Positions 8,686 through 17,642 are shown, counted from the first letter of the stretch. The stretch: 64,000 nucleotides of DNA from Actinopolymorpha sp. NPDC004070 (GCF_040610475.1 NZ_JBEXMJ010000012.1:124001-188000), one strand, 5' to 3'. The notes: generated from the letters alone by a model not told the origin. Program-made: numbers and translations.

Positions 8686-9323
8686 TGCAGCACGCGGTAG
8701 GTCAGGTGCGTGACCGAACTCTTCGGCGGCGGTGACTCCAGCTGCTGGAGATTCAGCGGCGGGACGCCCTCGAAGAGCCGCGTGCCGGCGCCGAGGGTCA
8801 CCGGCACGACGTGCAGTCGCAGCTCGTCGATCAGGCCGGCGGCGAGGTACTGGTTGATCGTGCTCGCCCCGCCCTGGATCGACACGTCACGGTTTCCGGC
8901 GGCCTCCCGCGCCTGCTTCAGTGCGGACTCGATTCCGTCGGTGACGAAGAAGTACGTCGTACCGCCGTCCATCGGTTGTGGGTCGCGCGGGTGGTGGGTG
9001 AGTACGAAGACCGGGACGTGGAACGGCGGGTCGTCGCCCCACCAGCCCTTCCACTCCCGATCCCACTCGCCGCGAACGGGGCCGAACATGTTGCGCCCCA
9101 TGACGAACGCGCCGGGCGCGGCCACTGCGGTCTGGGCAGCGGCCGCCTGCACGTTCGCGTCACCGCCGGCCCGGTCCTCCTCAGGCGTCTCGAACATGCA
9201 GGCGTGCAGCTTGCTCCCCCAGCCGTCCCCGCCGTCGTCACCGAACGGGCGCTGCTCGGTCTGGTTCGGCCCGGCCGAGTAACCGTCGGCCGAGATCGAG
9301 AGGTCGCTTGTCACCTTGCTCAT
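8682..9323 (-). CDS. Dihydrofolate reductase family protein (RibD C-terminal fold)
   Basis: 213 residues. The start at 9323 (MSKVTSDLSISADGYSAG) is chosen because GAGGAGGAG precedes it; a longer open frame upstream has no family similarity. Conserved stretches are MGRNMFGP, PVFVLTHHPR, DGIESALKQAREAAG and SIQGGASTINQYLAAGLIDEL. It is clearly related to the protein at 45341-45961 in this window. Such proteins bind NADPH; the substrate is unknown. Convergent with the iron operon and followed upstream by the DUF899 gene on the same strand. Confidence 0.85.
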   Translation of the reverse strand: MSKVTSDLSISADGYSAGPNQTEQRPFGDDGGDGWGSKLHACMFETPEEDRAGGDANVQAAAAQTAVAAPGAFVMGRNMFGPVRGEWDREWKGWWGDDPPFHVPVFVLTHHPRDPQPMDGGTTYFFVTDGIESALKQAREAAGNRDVSIQGGASTINQYLAAGLIDELRLHVVPVTLGAGTRLFEGVPPLNLQQLESPPPKSSVTHLTYRVLH

Positions 9324-9397
9324 TCGCCTGCTCCTCCTCGCGGGCGCGTACTCGCCGCAGGGCCGGCCGGCCGTGGTCGGCCCCGCCTGCGACGCGC

Positions 9398-10084
9398 TCA
9401 GTCCTTCGGGCCGTAGGCCGCGGCGATGTCCTGTGAGCCGTTCCATCGGCTGTAGGTGGGCGACTTCGGCCAGCCGTCGGGCGAGTCCTGCCACTCCTCC
9501 TGCCGGCCGTACGGCAGAAGATCGATCAGGCCGAAGGTGTGGCTCAACTGCTCGGTGCCCCGGCCGTTGGTGTGCCAGGTGCGGTAGACCGTGTCGCCGT
9601 CACGCAAGAACACGTTGACAGCGAAACCGCCACCGGCCGGCGCGCCGACGTCCTCACCGAACGTGCTGTTGGCGGTGGAGTACCACGTCATCTGGTTTCC
9701 GACCCGCCGCTTGTAGGCGAGCGCCTCGTCGATCGGGCCCTGGGTGACGATCACGAAACGGGCGTCGTAGTTGTCCAGGAACTCCAGCCGGGTGAACTGC
9801 GAGGTGAACCCGGTGCAGCCGGGGCACTGCCACTCCTCGCCCGGGAACCACATGTGGTTGTAGACGATCAGCTGCGACTTGCCGTCGAAGACGTCGGCGA
9901 GCCGGACCGGACCCTCCTCGCCCTCCAGGGTGTAGTCGGGCATCTGGACCGCCGGCAGGTGGCGGCGCTGCGCGGCGATCGCGTCGAGCTCCCGGGTCGC
10001 TGCCTTCTCCCGGACGCGTAGCTCGTCGAGGTGGCGCTGCCAGGTCTCGGCGTCGACGATCTTCGGTAGTGCGGTGGCTGTCAT
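9398..10084 (-). CDS. DUF899 thioredoxin-like family protein
   Basis: 228 residues from the ATG at 10084, which has GGGGAG five bases upstream; another ATG lies 12 bases earlier. The conserved core YNHMWFPGEEWQCPGCTGF contains a CPGC pair (C87, C90) in a thioredoxin-like fold, and the C terminus has the family's YSRWNG motif. DUF899 proteins are common in actinobacteria and are of unknown function, presumed thiol-linked. It lies upstream of the RibD_C gene on the same strand (74-base gap). Confidence 0.85.
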   Translation of the reverse strand: MTATALPKIVDAETWQRHLDELRVREKAATRELDAIAAQRRHLPAVQMPDYTLEGEEGPVRLADVFDGKSQLIVYNHMWFPGEEWQCPGCTGFTSQFTRLEFLDNYDARFVIVTQGPIDEALAYKRRVGNQMTWYSTANSTFGEDVGAPAGGGFAVNVFLRDGDTVYRTWHTNGRGTEQLSHTFGLIDLLPYGRQEEWQDSPDGWPKSPTYSRWNGSQDIAAAYGPKD

Positions 10085-10304
10085 GTGGCTCCCCATCGAT
10101 CTTCGTTCGTGTCCACGGTCCTGTGGCTCGGGGTTGTAGACCGGGTCCGGCCGCCGAACTCATCGGACGGACGCCGTGGAAACCGTCGGAGCGCTCGTGG
10201 CGGCTCATCCGGCGTTCCGCGCAGTTCCGGAAAGTAGTCGAATCGCTACCTTATGTGCTACCCGGTGATCGGCGTGTGCGGGCCGGGTGGCATGATCGAC
10301 CGGC

Positions 10305-12071
10305 ATGGTGGCGATCTCGGTGAGTGAACCGATGGTCAGCGCGGCGGCCGACCCCGGGTCGTTCCAGCGCGGCCGGGACTACTACCTGGCGGGCCGGGTT
10401 CGGGAGCTGACGGTCGACGGCGTGGCCGTGTCCGCGATCGTCGATGGCGGGCGCGCCTACCGCGTACGGCTCGACCTGACCCCGGTCGGCCTGGAAGGCC
10501 GGTGCAACTGCCCCTTCGGGGCCGAGGGCTTCTTCTGCAAACACTGCGTCGCGGCGGCGCTGGCCTGGCTGGACAGCGCGGGTGCTCCGGTCGATGCTTC
10601 ACCCGTGAGCAACGGGACGGCCGACCGGAAACAGAACGCCGGCAGGAGCAAGGCCGGCGCGAAGAGCCGGGGCGGGCGCGACCGCCGGTTGCGCAACTTC
10701 CTGCTCCGCCAGGAGGGGCCGTGGCTGGTGGAGGAGTTGCTGCGAGCCGCCGGCAACGACCCGTTGCTGCGTGCACGGCTGGAGGTCGCTGCCGGTGTCG
10801 ACGCCGGTGAGGCGTTCGACGACGCCCACCTTCGCAGCCGCCTGGAGCAGGCGATCGACGCCGGCTACTACGTCGACTACCGCGAGGCGGGGGAGTACTT
10901 CTGGGCCGTCGACGAGGTGCTGACCGAGGTGGCCAAGCTGGTCGGGGAGGGCTTTCCGGACGCGGCGAGGGGACTGGCTGCGTACGCGCTGGAGTTGCTG
11001 GAAGCGGCAGCCGGCATGGTCGACGACTCCGACGGCGGGCTGCGGCTGGCCATCGAGCGGGCGGAAGGAATTCATCTCGACGCGTGCTCGGCGTCCGCTC
11101 CTGACCCGGTGACGCTGGCCGAGTTCCTCGCCGAGCGCGCTCTTCGCAGCGATTGCGAAGTGTTCCTCACCGCCGTGCCCGACTACGTTGCGGTGCTCGG
11201 GCCCACCGGGATGGCGAGATACCGCGAACTCGTCCAGGACGCGTGGAACTCCCTGCCGCCCAAGCAGGCCGGCGACCACGGCGGCCACAGGTTCGTCGTC
11301 ACGTACCTGATGGAACGCCTCGCCGAGTGCGAGGGCGGAACGGACGCGTTGATCGACGTACTCTCCCGAGACATCACCGGTGCGTACGACATTCTCCGGA
11401 TCGCCGAACGCCTGCACGAGGACGGCCGGGACACCGAGGCACTGGAGTGGCTCGACCGTGGCCTGTCGGACTTCCCGCCGGATCCCCGGCTGCGTGCGCT
11501 GGCCGCCGAATGTCGTGTGAACACAGGGGATCGGGCCACCGCGCAGGGCCTGCTGTGGGACAACTTCGCCGAACGCCCCAGCGTGGACGCCTACATCGCT
11601 TTGCGGAAGGTGGCGGGAAAGAGGTTCGCCCGTTGGCGCGACCGGGCCCTGAGCGTGCTGCGCGCCAGGCCTGCCGCCGGGCAGCGCGACGACCATCCGC
11701 CGTTCTCCGACGGCTACGGGCATTCGACGCTCGTCGAGGTCCTGCTGTGGGAACGCGACGTCGACAGCGCGTGGGACGCGGCCGTCACGGGCGGCTGCCG
11801 GATCGAGCTGTGGCTGCAGCTGGCCCGGGCTCGCGCGGAGGGCCATCCTGGCGACGCGATCCAGGTGTTCCGGGCTGCCGCGGACCTGGAGATCGAGAAG
11901 AAGGATCGGCGTTCCTACCAGGAGGCGGCCGGTCTCCTGGTGGAGGCGCGCGCTGCGGCCGAGCGCAGCGGTCACGTCGACGAGTCCGACGCGCACCTGC
12001 GTGCCCTGCGTACGACCCACAAGGCCAAGCGCGCCCTCCGCGAGGAACTCGACCGCGCCGGCCTGCCCTGA
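10305..12071 (+). CDS. SWIM zinc-finger family protein
   Basis: 588 residues. The N-terminal SWIM zinc finger is complete: C67-x-C69, then C78-x-H80 in CNCPFGAEGFFCKHC. SWIM domains bind DNA or proteins; many bacterial ones sit near helicases, though none is seen here. The rest is alpha-helical, with repeats resembling TPR or HEAT-like helices (for example AERLHEDGRDTEALEWLDRGL). A low-complexity stretch rich in K, R and G at about residues 95-125 separates the two parts. No clear ribosome site precedes the ATG. Confidence 0.85.
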   Translation: MVAISVSEPMVSAAADPGSFQRGRDYYLAGRVRELTVDGVAVSAIVDGGRAYRVRLDLTPVGLEGRCNCPFGAEGFFCKHCVAAALAWLDSAGAPVDASPVSNGTADRKQNAGRSKAGAKSRGGRDRRLRNFLLRQEGPWLVEELLRAAGNDPLLRARLEVAAGVDAGEAFDDAHLRSRLEQAIDAGYYVDYREAGEYFWAVDEVLTEVAKLVGEGFPDAARGLAAYALELLEAAAGMVDDSDGGLRLAIERAEGIHLDACSASAPDPVTLAEFLAERALRSDCEVFLTAVPDYVAVLGPTGMARYRELVQDAWNSLPPKQAGDHGGHRFVVTYLMERLAECEGGTDALIDVLSRDITGAYDILRIAERLHEDGRDTEALEWLDRGLSDFPPDPRLRALAAECRVNTGDRATAQGLLWDNFAERPSVDAYIALRKVAGKRFARWRDRALSVLRARPAAGQRDDHPPFSDGYGHSTLVEVLLWERDVDSAWDAAVTGGCRIELWLQLARARAEGHPGDAIQVFRAAADLEIEKKDRRSYQEAAGLLVEARAAAERSGHVDESDAHLRALRTTHKAKRALREELDRAGLP

Positions 12072-12083
12072 CCGCGACCCGGC

Positions 12084-12203
12084 GCCGCCGACCCACTGGG
12101 TGGCTACGTCGAGTCGGCCGTCATCGCGGGCGAGGCCGTCAACGGCGTCTTCCCGTCCGACCACCGGGCGGTGGTCCGCGACCTCCGCTGGCACGACCGC
12201 TGA
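12084..12203 (+). pseudogene. C-terminal remnant of an endonuclease/exonuclease/phosphatase family protein
   Basis: Thirty-nine codons after the SWIM gene read ADPLGGYVES, then NGVFPSDHRAVVRDLRW before a stop at 12201-12203. The PSDHRAVVxDLRW ending is the characteristic last strand of the EEP (DNase I-like) fold, containing its catalytic Asp-His pair. Nothing upstream continues the domain, since the SWIM gene occupies that DNA in another frame. I take it as a leftover of a deleted gene. Confidence 0.45.
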
Positions 12204-12239
12204 GCGGCGTTCGATCGCGTACGAACGAAGCGCGGTGTG

Positions 12240-12779
12240 TCAGTCCTCGATGCAGACGCCGATCGCCCCACCGACCGCGGCCCCGATCCCGGCCCCGATG
12301 GGCCCCCCGAACCCGAACCCGATTCCGGCGCCGACCAGCGCCCCCGTACCGCCGAACACCGCGTCGCCCGCCTTCAACGACCTCGGTGCCGGCTGGTCAC
12401 CGTCCGCGGGGCGCTTGGAGACCAGCGAGTTCAGCACGCTGGCCACGGCGACCGCGGCCGGGCTCGAACCCTGGTCGAGCACGAGGCCCTGGTAGAACGC
12501 CTGCACTCGCCTGACCAGCTTGGGGTCGGTGCCATCCGGGGAGGCGAAGAAGAGGTCGAAGATGGCCGAGAGCTCCTTGGCCTCGTCCCTGGTGAGCGCC
12601 TCCCGGGAGACCAGCTCGTCGAGACCGGCGTGGACCGCCTTCTGCCGATCCCCGTCGTTGTCCGCACGAAGGCGCCTGAGCGCGCTGCGGACGGTGACGC
12701 TGATGTCCCCCGCGCTGATCACCGTCCCCCGAACCGCCAACGAAGAGTCCGCCATCCTGGTGTCGTGTTCGTGTTTCAT
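12240..12779 (-). CDS. Hypothetical protein with glycine-zipper C terminus
   Basis: 179 residues from the ATG at 12779, with GGAGGG upstream; MADSS at 12755 is an alternative. The first two thirds are charged and helical (VRSALRRLRADNDGDRQ, LTRDEAKELSAIFDLFFA). The last 45 residues are a glycine-zipper: FGGTGALVGAGIGFGFGG followed by GAGIGAAVGGAIG. Such a segment usually inserts in a membrane. No family recognised. Divergent from the phytanoyl-CoA dioxygenase gene; an 8-base palindrome lies between them. Confidence 0.6.
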   Translation of the reverse strand: MKHEHDTRMADSSLAVRGTVISAGDISVTVRSALRRLRADNDGDRQKAVHAGLDELVSREALTRDEAKELSAIFDLFFASPDGTDPKLVRRVQAFYQGLVLDQGSSPAAVAVASVLNSLVSKRPADGDQPAPRSLKAGDAVFGGTGALVGAGIGFGFGGPIGAGIGAAVGGAIGVCIED

Positions 12780-12926
12780 TGCTGCCCTCCGGCTTCCGCG
12801 GGGGCGGGGGCTTCGGCGGCGTACTGGCGTACTGAGGATGCGGCCGGCCTCCGACTGTTTCTTGAAGTTACTGCCGTTCGCGCCGCGGTCAACACATAGC
12901 CACATATGGTCGTGATCGCCTGCCAG

Positions 12927-12947
12927 GGCAGCGTTCGCGACGCTGCC
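12927..12947. promoter_or_regulatory. Inverted repeat between divergent genes (candidate operator)
   Basis: GGCAGCGT-TCGCG-ACGCTGCC is a perfect 8-base inverted repeat with a 5-base loop, 51 bases upstream of the dioxygenase start and 148 bases from the other gene. It could be an operator or an RNA hairpin. Confidence 0.4.
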
Positions 12948-12997
12948 TGTGGGAGGCTGTGGGTCGGGTTCGCGCACGAACTACTGGAGGCGTCGTC

Positions 12998-13813
12998 ATG
13001 ACCGCGACCGTCGGGCAGGGACAGGTGCTCGCAGACACCGATGCGGAGTTCTTCTGGGAGCGGGGTTACCTGCGGGTCGCCCAGGTGTTCAGCCCCGAGG
13101 AGACCGCCGAGCTGAAGCGGGAGCTGGACCGGCTGATCGTCGAGTGGGCCAACCGTGACTCGGAGTGGACCGGGCCGTGGCGGCAGGCGTACATGGACGA
13201 GGAGACCGAGCGGGCCGGCAAGTTCGCCGGCATGCACGACCTGCAGTACTACTCGGCCCCCTGGTTGCGGGCGATCTCCAACCCGAACCTCGTCGGGGTG
13301 CTGGTGAAGCTGCTCGGGCCGGACGTGGAGTTCCACCACACGACGATGCACGTGAAGGTGCCCGAGACCGGGATGCCGTTCCCGATGCACCAGGACCACC
13401 CGTTCTACAAGCACGACGACGGCCGGTTCATCGACGTACTCCTGCACCTGGACGACACGAACAGCGAGAACGGCGAGATCCGGTTCCTGGAGGGCTCGCA
13501 CCAGGGTGGGGCGCTGCAGCACATCACCGAGACCGCCGACGGGCCGTGTTCGCCGCACCTGCCGATGGACAAGTACCGCCTGGCCGACACGGTGGCGGTC
13601 CCGGCGAAGGCCGGTGACGTCGTCCTGATGACGATCAACACCGTGCACGGGTCCGACGTCAACCGTTCGTCGAAGCCTCGGCGGCTGGTCCGGATGGGTT
13701 ACCGCCACCCGCACAACCGCCAGACCGCGGGGCAGTCCCTCGGACGCCCGGGTCTCATGGTCGCGGGGAACCGGGAGCGGCGCGAGGGGGACCAGGCGTT
13801 CCCGACCGAGTGA
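12998..13813 (+). CDS. Phytanoyl-CoA dioxygenase (PhyH) family, Fe(II)/2-oxoglutarate oxygenase
   Basis: 271 residues from ATG at 12998, with TGGAGG upstream. The metal triad is complete: H131-x-D133 in MHQDHPFYKH and H217 in NTVHGSD, with arginines at 228-229 to hold 2-oxoglutarate. The segment EIRFLEGSHQGG is typical of PhyH proteins. It should hydroxylate a small or lipid-like substrate using O2 and 2-oxoglutarate; the substrate is not evident. A second PhyH protein at 46026-46913 differs in the metal motif. Confidence 0.88.
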   Translation: MTATVGQGQVLADTDAEFFWERGYLRVAQVFSPEETAELKRELDRLIVEWANRDSEWTGPWRQAYMDEETERAGKFAGMHDLQYYSAPWLRAISNPNLVGVLVKLLGPDVEFHHTTMHVKVPETGMPFPMHQDHPFYKHDDGRFIDVLLHLDDTNSENGEIRFLEGSHQGGALQHITETADGPCSPHLPMDKYRLADTVAVPAKAGDVVLMTINTVHGSDVNRSSKPRRLVRMGYRHPHNRQTAGQSLGRPGLMVAGNRERREGDQAFPTE

Positions 13814-13925
13814 GTTCCCGGGCCTCGGGCCTGCGGGGTGTGCGTCACATCGGCGAATCCCTCACCCGGCGACGTGAGCCGGTGTGCTGGACAGCTCCCG
13901 GCGATCGGTGGTAGCTGAGGTACGC

Positions 13926-14222
13926 ATGAGTTACTTCCTCTACAGGTTCGTGCCCCGGCCGGACTTCCCTTCCACCATGACCGAGGCCGAGGCGGCGGTC
14001 ATGCGCGAACACGTCGCCTACTGGCAGGCCCTCGCGGACAAGGGCACCGCGGTGGCGTTCGGACCGGTCGCGGACCCGGCCGGCTTCTGGGGGGTCGCCG
14101 TCGTCGAGGCGGAGACCCCCGAACAGGTACAGGCCATCCGTGCGTCCGACCCGGCCGTCATGGCCGGCCTGGGCCCGGTCGACGTCTACCCGATGCCGGA
14201 CGCGATCACGCGCCGCTCCTGA
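13926..14222 (+). CDS. YCII-related (YciI-like) protein
   Basis: 98 residues. The start at 13926 (MSYFLYRFVPRPDF) fits the fold better than the longer open frame. The pattern MREHVAYWQALADKGTAVAFGPV and the C-terminal DPAVMAGLGPVDVYPM are typical of the YCII dimeric alpha-beta barrel family. It lies 41 bases before an ECF sigma factor gene; YCII proteins are often paired with ECF sigma factors in actinobacteria, which suggests a shared regulon. Function unknown. Confidence 0.82.
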   Translation: MSYFLYRFVPRPDFPSTMTEAEAAVMREHVAYWQALADKGTAVAFGPVADPAGFWGVAVVEAETPEQVQAIRASDPAVMAGLGPVDVYPMPDAITRRS

Positions 14223-14263
14223 CCCCTCGTGCCATCACCTCCAGCGGAGACGTGGCCTGACCG

Positions 14264-15280
14264 ATGAGCTCAGCCGAGCAGCCGGACCTTCGGGACGAGC
14301 CCGGGTTCGCCGCGCTCTCCGAACGCCACCGCGGTGAGCTGCAGGTCCACTGCTACCGGATGCTCGGGTCGCTGGAGGACGCCGAGGACCTTGTGCAGGA
14401 GACCTTCCTGCGCGCCTGGCGAAGCCGGGAGACCTTCGGTGCGGACGGGCGCTTCTCGTTCCGGGCATGGCTCTACCGGATCGCGACGAACGTGTGTCTC
14501 GACGCTCTCCGGTCCCGCTCGCGCAGGGTGCTGCCGCCCGATGTCGCACCACCCGCGGACCCGACCGTGCCGCCCGCGCCGCCCACGGACCTGCCGTGGT
14601 TGCAGCCGTACCCGGACCCGTTGCTGGACCAGGTCACCGCGCCGGCCGAGGAGGAGCCGGGCGCTGTCGTGGTCGCCCGGGAGACGATCGAGCTCACCTT
14701 CATCGCAGCGATCCAGCACCTGCCGCCTCGCCAGCGCGCCACGCTCATCCTCCGCGACGTCCTGGGCTGGCCCGCCAAGGAAACGGCGTCGCTTCTGGAC
14801 ACCACCGTCGCGTCGGCGAACAGCGCCCTGCAGCGTGCCCGGACGACTCTTCGGCAGCACCTCGGAGAGCGGACGAACTGGCGTACGACATCGTCGCCGA
14901 CAGCCGAGGAGCGGGAGTTGCTGCGCCGCTACGTCGAGGCGCACGAGAGCTCCGACGCCAACGCGCTCGCGGCGTTGTTGCGCGAGGACGCACGCCTGAC
15001 GATGCCGCCGCACCCGACCTGGTACGCGGGACGCGCCGCGATCATGGCTGCGTCAACCCAGGCTTTCACCCCGGCGTTCGGGAGGCTGCGCAGTGTTCCT
15101 GTCCGAGCGAACCGCCAGCTGGGCGCCGCCCACTACCTGCTGGCGCCGGGGGAGACGGTCTACCGGCCGCTGGCGGTCGACGTGCTGAGGATCGAGGACG
15201 GCCAGGTTGCCGAGATCACGTCCTTCGACGGTTCTGCGTACTTCGTGATGTTCGGGCTGCCGCTGACGCTGGACCGATGA
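14264..15280 (+). CDS. ECF sigma-70 factor with C-terminal SnoaL-like domain (SigX5/TIGR02960 type)
   Basis: 338 residues. Region 2 is ELQVHCYRMLGSLEDAEDLVQE followed by WLYRIATN, and region 4 is LPPRQRATLILRDVLGW with the HTH ETASLLDTTVASANSALQRAR. About 130 residues of SnoaL-like domain (RRYVEAHESSDANALAALL, then MPPHPTWYAGR) follow. This architecture replaces an anti-sigma factor with an attached sensing or autoinhibitory domain. The proline-rich linker with LPWLQPYPD is typical of the TIGR02960 group. It lies between a YciI gene and a RibD_C gene that may be its targets. Confidence 0.9.
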   Translation: MSSAEQPDLRDEPGFAALSERHRGELQVHCYRMLGSLEDAEDLVQETFLRAWRSRETFGADGRFSFRAWLYRIATNVCLDALRSRSRRVLPPDVAPPADPTVPPAPPTDLPWLQPYPDPLLDQVTAPAEEEPGAVVVARETIELTFIAAIQHLPPRQRATLILRDVLGWPAKETASLLDTTVASANSALQRARTTLRQHLGERTNWRTTSSPTAEERELLRRYVEAHESSDANALAALLREDARLTMPPHPTWYAGRAAIMAASTQAFTPAFGRLRSVPVRANRQLGAAHYLLAPGETVYRPLAVDVLRIEDGQVAEITSFDGSAYFVMFGLPLTLDR

Positions 15281-15337
15281 GTTCTCCGACGGGGCTCGTT
15301 GTAGAGGGTGAAGGCCCTCTACCCGAAGGAGAAACCG

Positions 15338-15994
15338 ATGAGAACTCTCGCCGTTTCGGCGTTCGTCTCGCTGGACGGAGTCATGCAGGCAGCCGGCGGG
15401 CCACACGAGGATCCGACCGGCGGCTTCACCAAGGGCGGCTGGGCGGTGACGTACTTCGACGAGGAGATGATGAACCGCGCGCCGCAGACGTCGTACGAAC
15501 TGCTGCTCGGCCGCGGAACCTACGAGATGTTCGCCGCGCACTGGCCCTACGACCAGGGGCCGGTCGCCGACCACCTCAACAGCACCCGCAAGTACGTCGC
15601 CTCCACGACGCTCGATCAGCTCGAGTGGAACAACTCGACGCTGATCGAGGGAGACGTCGCGGAGTACGTCGGGAAACTGAAGCGCGAGGACGGGCCCGAG
15701 ATCCAGGTGCACGGCAGTCCCGGGCTGATCCAGACGCTGCTGCGGCACGACCTGGTCGACGAGTTCCGGACGTGGATCTTTCCCGTCGTCCTGGGCTCCG
15801 GCAAACGCCTCTTCGACGGTGGCACGCTTCCGGCTGCGCTGAAGCTCACCGACCGCTGGGTCTCGAAGACCGGGGTGATGATCAACATCTACGTCCGAGA
15901 CGGGGAGATCCTGATCGGGGAAATGGATTTCGAGGTGCCGACGGACGCCGAACTCGCCCGGCGCGAACGCCTCGCTGCCCGAGGCGCGTCCTAG
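15338..15994 (+). CDS. Dihydrofolate reductase family protein (RibD C-terminal fold)
   Basis: 218 residues from ATG at 15338, with GAAGGAG upstream. Hallmarks are the opening RTLAVSAFVSLDGVMQ, LLGRGTYEMFAAHWP, and the segment IQVHGSPGLIQTLLRHDLVDEF followed by PVVLGSGKRLFDGG. Its end (EMDFEVPTDAELARRERL) is a charged extension seen in this YyaP/YqjY-like subgroup. It follows the ECF sigma gene by 57 bases on the same strand and may belong to the same transcript. It is the third of four RibD_C paralogues here. Confidence 0.85.
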   Translation: MRTLAVSAFVSLDGVMQAAGGPHEDPTGGFTKGGWAVTYFDEEMMNRAPQTSYELLLGRGTYEMFAAHWPYDQGPVADHLNSTRKYVASTTLDQLEWNNSTLIEGDVAEYVGKLKREDGPEIQVHGSPGLIQTLLRHDLVDEFRTWIFPVVLGSGKRLFDGGTLPAALKLTDRWVSKTGVMINIYVRDGEILIGEMDFEVPTDAELARRERLAARGAS

Positions 15995-16000
15995 GACACC

Positions 16001-16762
16001 TCACCGGGACCGAGAGCGCCCGGTCTTCGGCTTACCTGCCGAGGGACCGGTCCTGCCCGACCGGCGCGGCGCGGCGTCGTTTCGGTAGGCGGCGAGAAAC
16101 ACCCGGGCCGCCGCGGCGGCGATCGCGTCGCGTTCGGCCGGGCTGGGCGGCTCGGCAGGGCAGAAGTGAGCCTTGTCCTGGACGATGCCGAGCGCGAGGT
16201 AGGCGAACTGCCCTGCAGCCAACAGGACGTCGCCCGCGGTGATCAGGCCTCGGTCCGCGAAGGTCTGCAGGGCGTCGGCGATGGTGCTGATGCCCCTCGC
16301 CGGGGCGCTCTCGTAGTAGCGCCGAGCGAGTTCGGGAAACCGCTCGGCCTCGGCGATGATCAAACGCCGTAGTGCCAGGACATGTGGTTGGAGTACGGCC
16401 TCCAGATAGGCGCGAGCGAGGCGTTCCATGGCGGTTGCGAGGTCGTCCGCGGACTCGACCCGGTCCGCATCGAGGGTCGCGGTCAACTCCGCGACGATCT
16501 GGTCGGAGTTGCGAGTCACGCCGAGCACGATGTCGGTGAACAGGCGTTCCTTGTCGGCGAAGTGCTTGTACACGGTCTGTTTGGAGACCCCGGCGTCGGC
16601 GGCGACCTGATCCATGCTGGTGTCCCGGTAGCCGTTGCGCAGGAACAGGGCGAGCGCCACGTCCGCTATGGCCTGGCGCTTGCGTGCGGATCGGCCCGTC
16701 GGGACTCGACCGTCGGAGCCGGTTGCCGTCGCGTCCCCGGTCGGTGGGCTGTCGGTCGTCAC
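16001..16762 (-). CDS. TetR/AcrR family transcriptional regulator
   Basis: 253 residues from GTG at 16762, with GAGGAGG upstream. The HTH is at about residues 35-65 (DTSMDQVAADAGVSKQTVYKHF), followed by the ligand-binding helices and a basic C-terminal tail (residues 230-253), longer than usual. It is divergent from the membrane protein gene at 16878, and two imperfect palindromes lie between them, so it probably represses itself and that gene. The ligand is unknown. Confidence 0.9.
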   Translation of the reverse strand: MTTDSPPTGDATATGSDGRVPTGRSARKRQAIADVALALFLRNGYRDTSMDQVAADAGVSKQTVYKHFADKERLFTDIVLGVTRNSDQIVAELTATLDADRVESADDLATAMERLARAYLEAVLQPHVLALRRLIIAEAERFPELARRYYESAPARGISTIADALQTFADRGLITAGDVLLAAGQFAYLALGIVQDKAHFCPAEPPSPAERDAIAAAAARVFLAAYRNDAAPRRSGRTGPSAGKPKTGRSRSR

Positions 16763-16794
16763 TGGGCCTCCTCGGGTGTCGGTCGAGTCATAGT

Positions 16795-16809
16795 ACTGGA
16801 CAGTCTAGT
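16795..16809. promoter_or_regulatory. TetR operator-like palindrome 1
   Basis: ACTGGACAGTCTAGT is an imperfect palindrome of ACTGGAC-N-GTCCAGT type between the tetR-family gene and the divergent membrane protein gene. It starts 27 bases before a second such site, so the two face similar sides of the helix only roughly. Confidence 0.55.
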
Positions 16810-16821
16810 TTCGAGAGCGGT

Positions 16822-16836
16822 ACTGTACCGTCCAGT
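16822..16836. promoter_or_regulatory. TetR operator-like palindrome 2
   Basis: ACTGTACCGTCCAGT matches the reverse complement of the first site at 12 of 15 positions. It ends 41 bases before the start of the membrane protein gene, a good position for repression of that gene. Confidence 0.55.
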
Positions 16837-16877
16837 TCTCAGTGGTCCGGCTTCGAAGTGGAGTGTGAGGAGTGCCA

Positions 16878-17642
16878 ATGTCGACCGTCGATCTGCCTGC
16901 GGTGACAGACCCGTCGAAGAGCTGTGGGCCCGCGTCGAGCAACGTGACGCGGAGCATGCTCGGCTACCTCGCCCTGGCCGGGCCCTTCTATGTCGTCGTC
17001 TCGTTGGCCCAGGCGTTGGTCCGGCCGGGGTTCGACCTCTCCCGGCACGAGTGGAGCCTGCTCGCCGTCGGGCACCACGGCTGGATCCAGTGCGCGAATC
17101 TCGTGCTGACCGGTCTCATGACGATCGTCGGCGGCATCGGGGCATGGCGGGCGCTCCCCCCGACGACGAGAGGTCGCCGGTGGGTGGGCGCGCTGCTCAC
17201 CGCATACGGCACGGCACTGGTCGGCGCCGGCGTGTTTCGCGCGGACGCGGCGGACGGCTTCCCCCTCGGTACGCCGGCGGGCCGGCCGGCGCAGCCGAGC
17301 CCGCACGGCCTCCTGCACCTGCTGTGCGGCTCGATCGGGTTCGCCTGCCTGATCGCCACCTGCTTCCTGGTCGCCCGCATCTACGCCCGGCGCTCGGACC
17401 GGCGTGCCGCTGCCGTCTCCGTCCTGGTCGGCGTCCTCTTCACCAGCGCCTTTGCCGGGATCGCCAGCGGAGCAGGCAACAGCGCTGTCAACATCGTCTT
17501 TACGCTCGCGGTGATCATCAGCTACGCATGGCTCACGGCCGTCGCGGTGGACCTGTACAGGCTCACGCGCCGGATCGATCGCGAGAGGGAGGACGCCGAC
17601 CTCGCGCGGCGCGGTCGCCTCGCCGACGGCCAGGACAGGTAA
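16878..17642 (+). CDS. DUF998-type integral membrane protein
   Basis: 254 residues from ATG at 16878, chosen because GAGGAG ends about five bases before it. Six hydrophobic segments are visible, starting with MLGYLALAGPFYVVVSLAQAL and including IQCANLVLTGLMTIVGGIGAW and SVLVGVLFTSAFAGIAS. The spacing and the GVFRADAADGFP loop suit the DUF998 family, whose function is unknown. Divergence from a TetR regulator suggests it responds to a small-molecule stress. Confidence 0.7.
   Translation: MSTVDLPAVTDPSKSCGPASSNVTRSMLGYLALAGPFYVVVSLAQALVRPGFDLSRHEWSLLAVGHHGWIQCANLVLTGLMTIVGGIGAWRALPPTTRGRRWVGALLTAYGTALVGAGVFRADAADGFPLGTPAGRPAQPSPHGLLHLLCGSIGFACLIATCFLVARIYARRSDRRAAAVSVLVGVLFTSAFAGIASGAGNSAVNIVFTLAVIISYAWLTAVAVDLYRLTRRIDREREDADLARRGRLADGQDR

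Noticed and set aside
9324..9494. N-terminal extension of the RibD_C gene at 8682-9323
   Set aside because: Has no similarity to the family and the GAGGAGGAG site points to the internal ATG at 9323.
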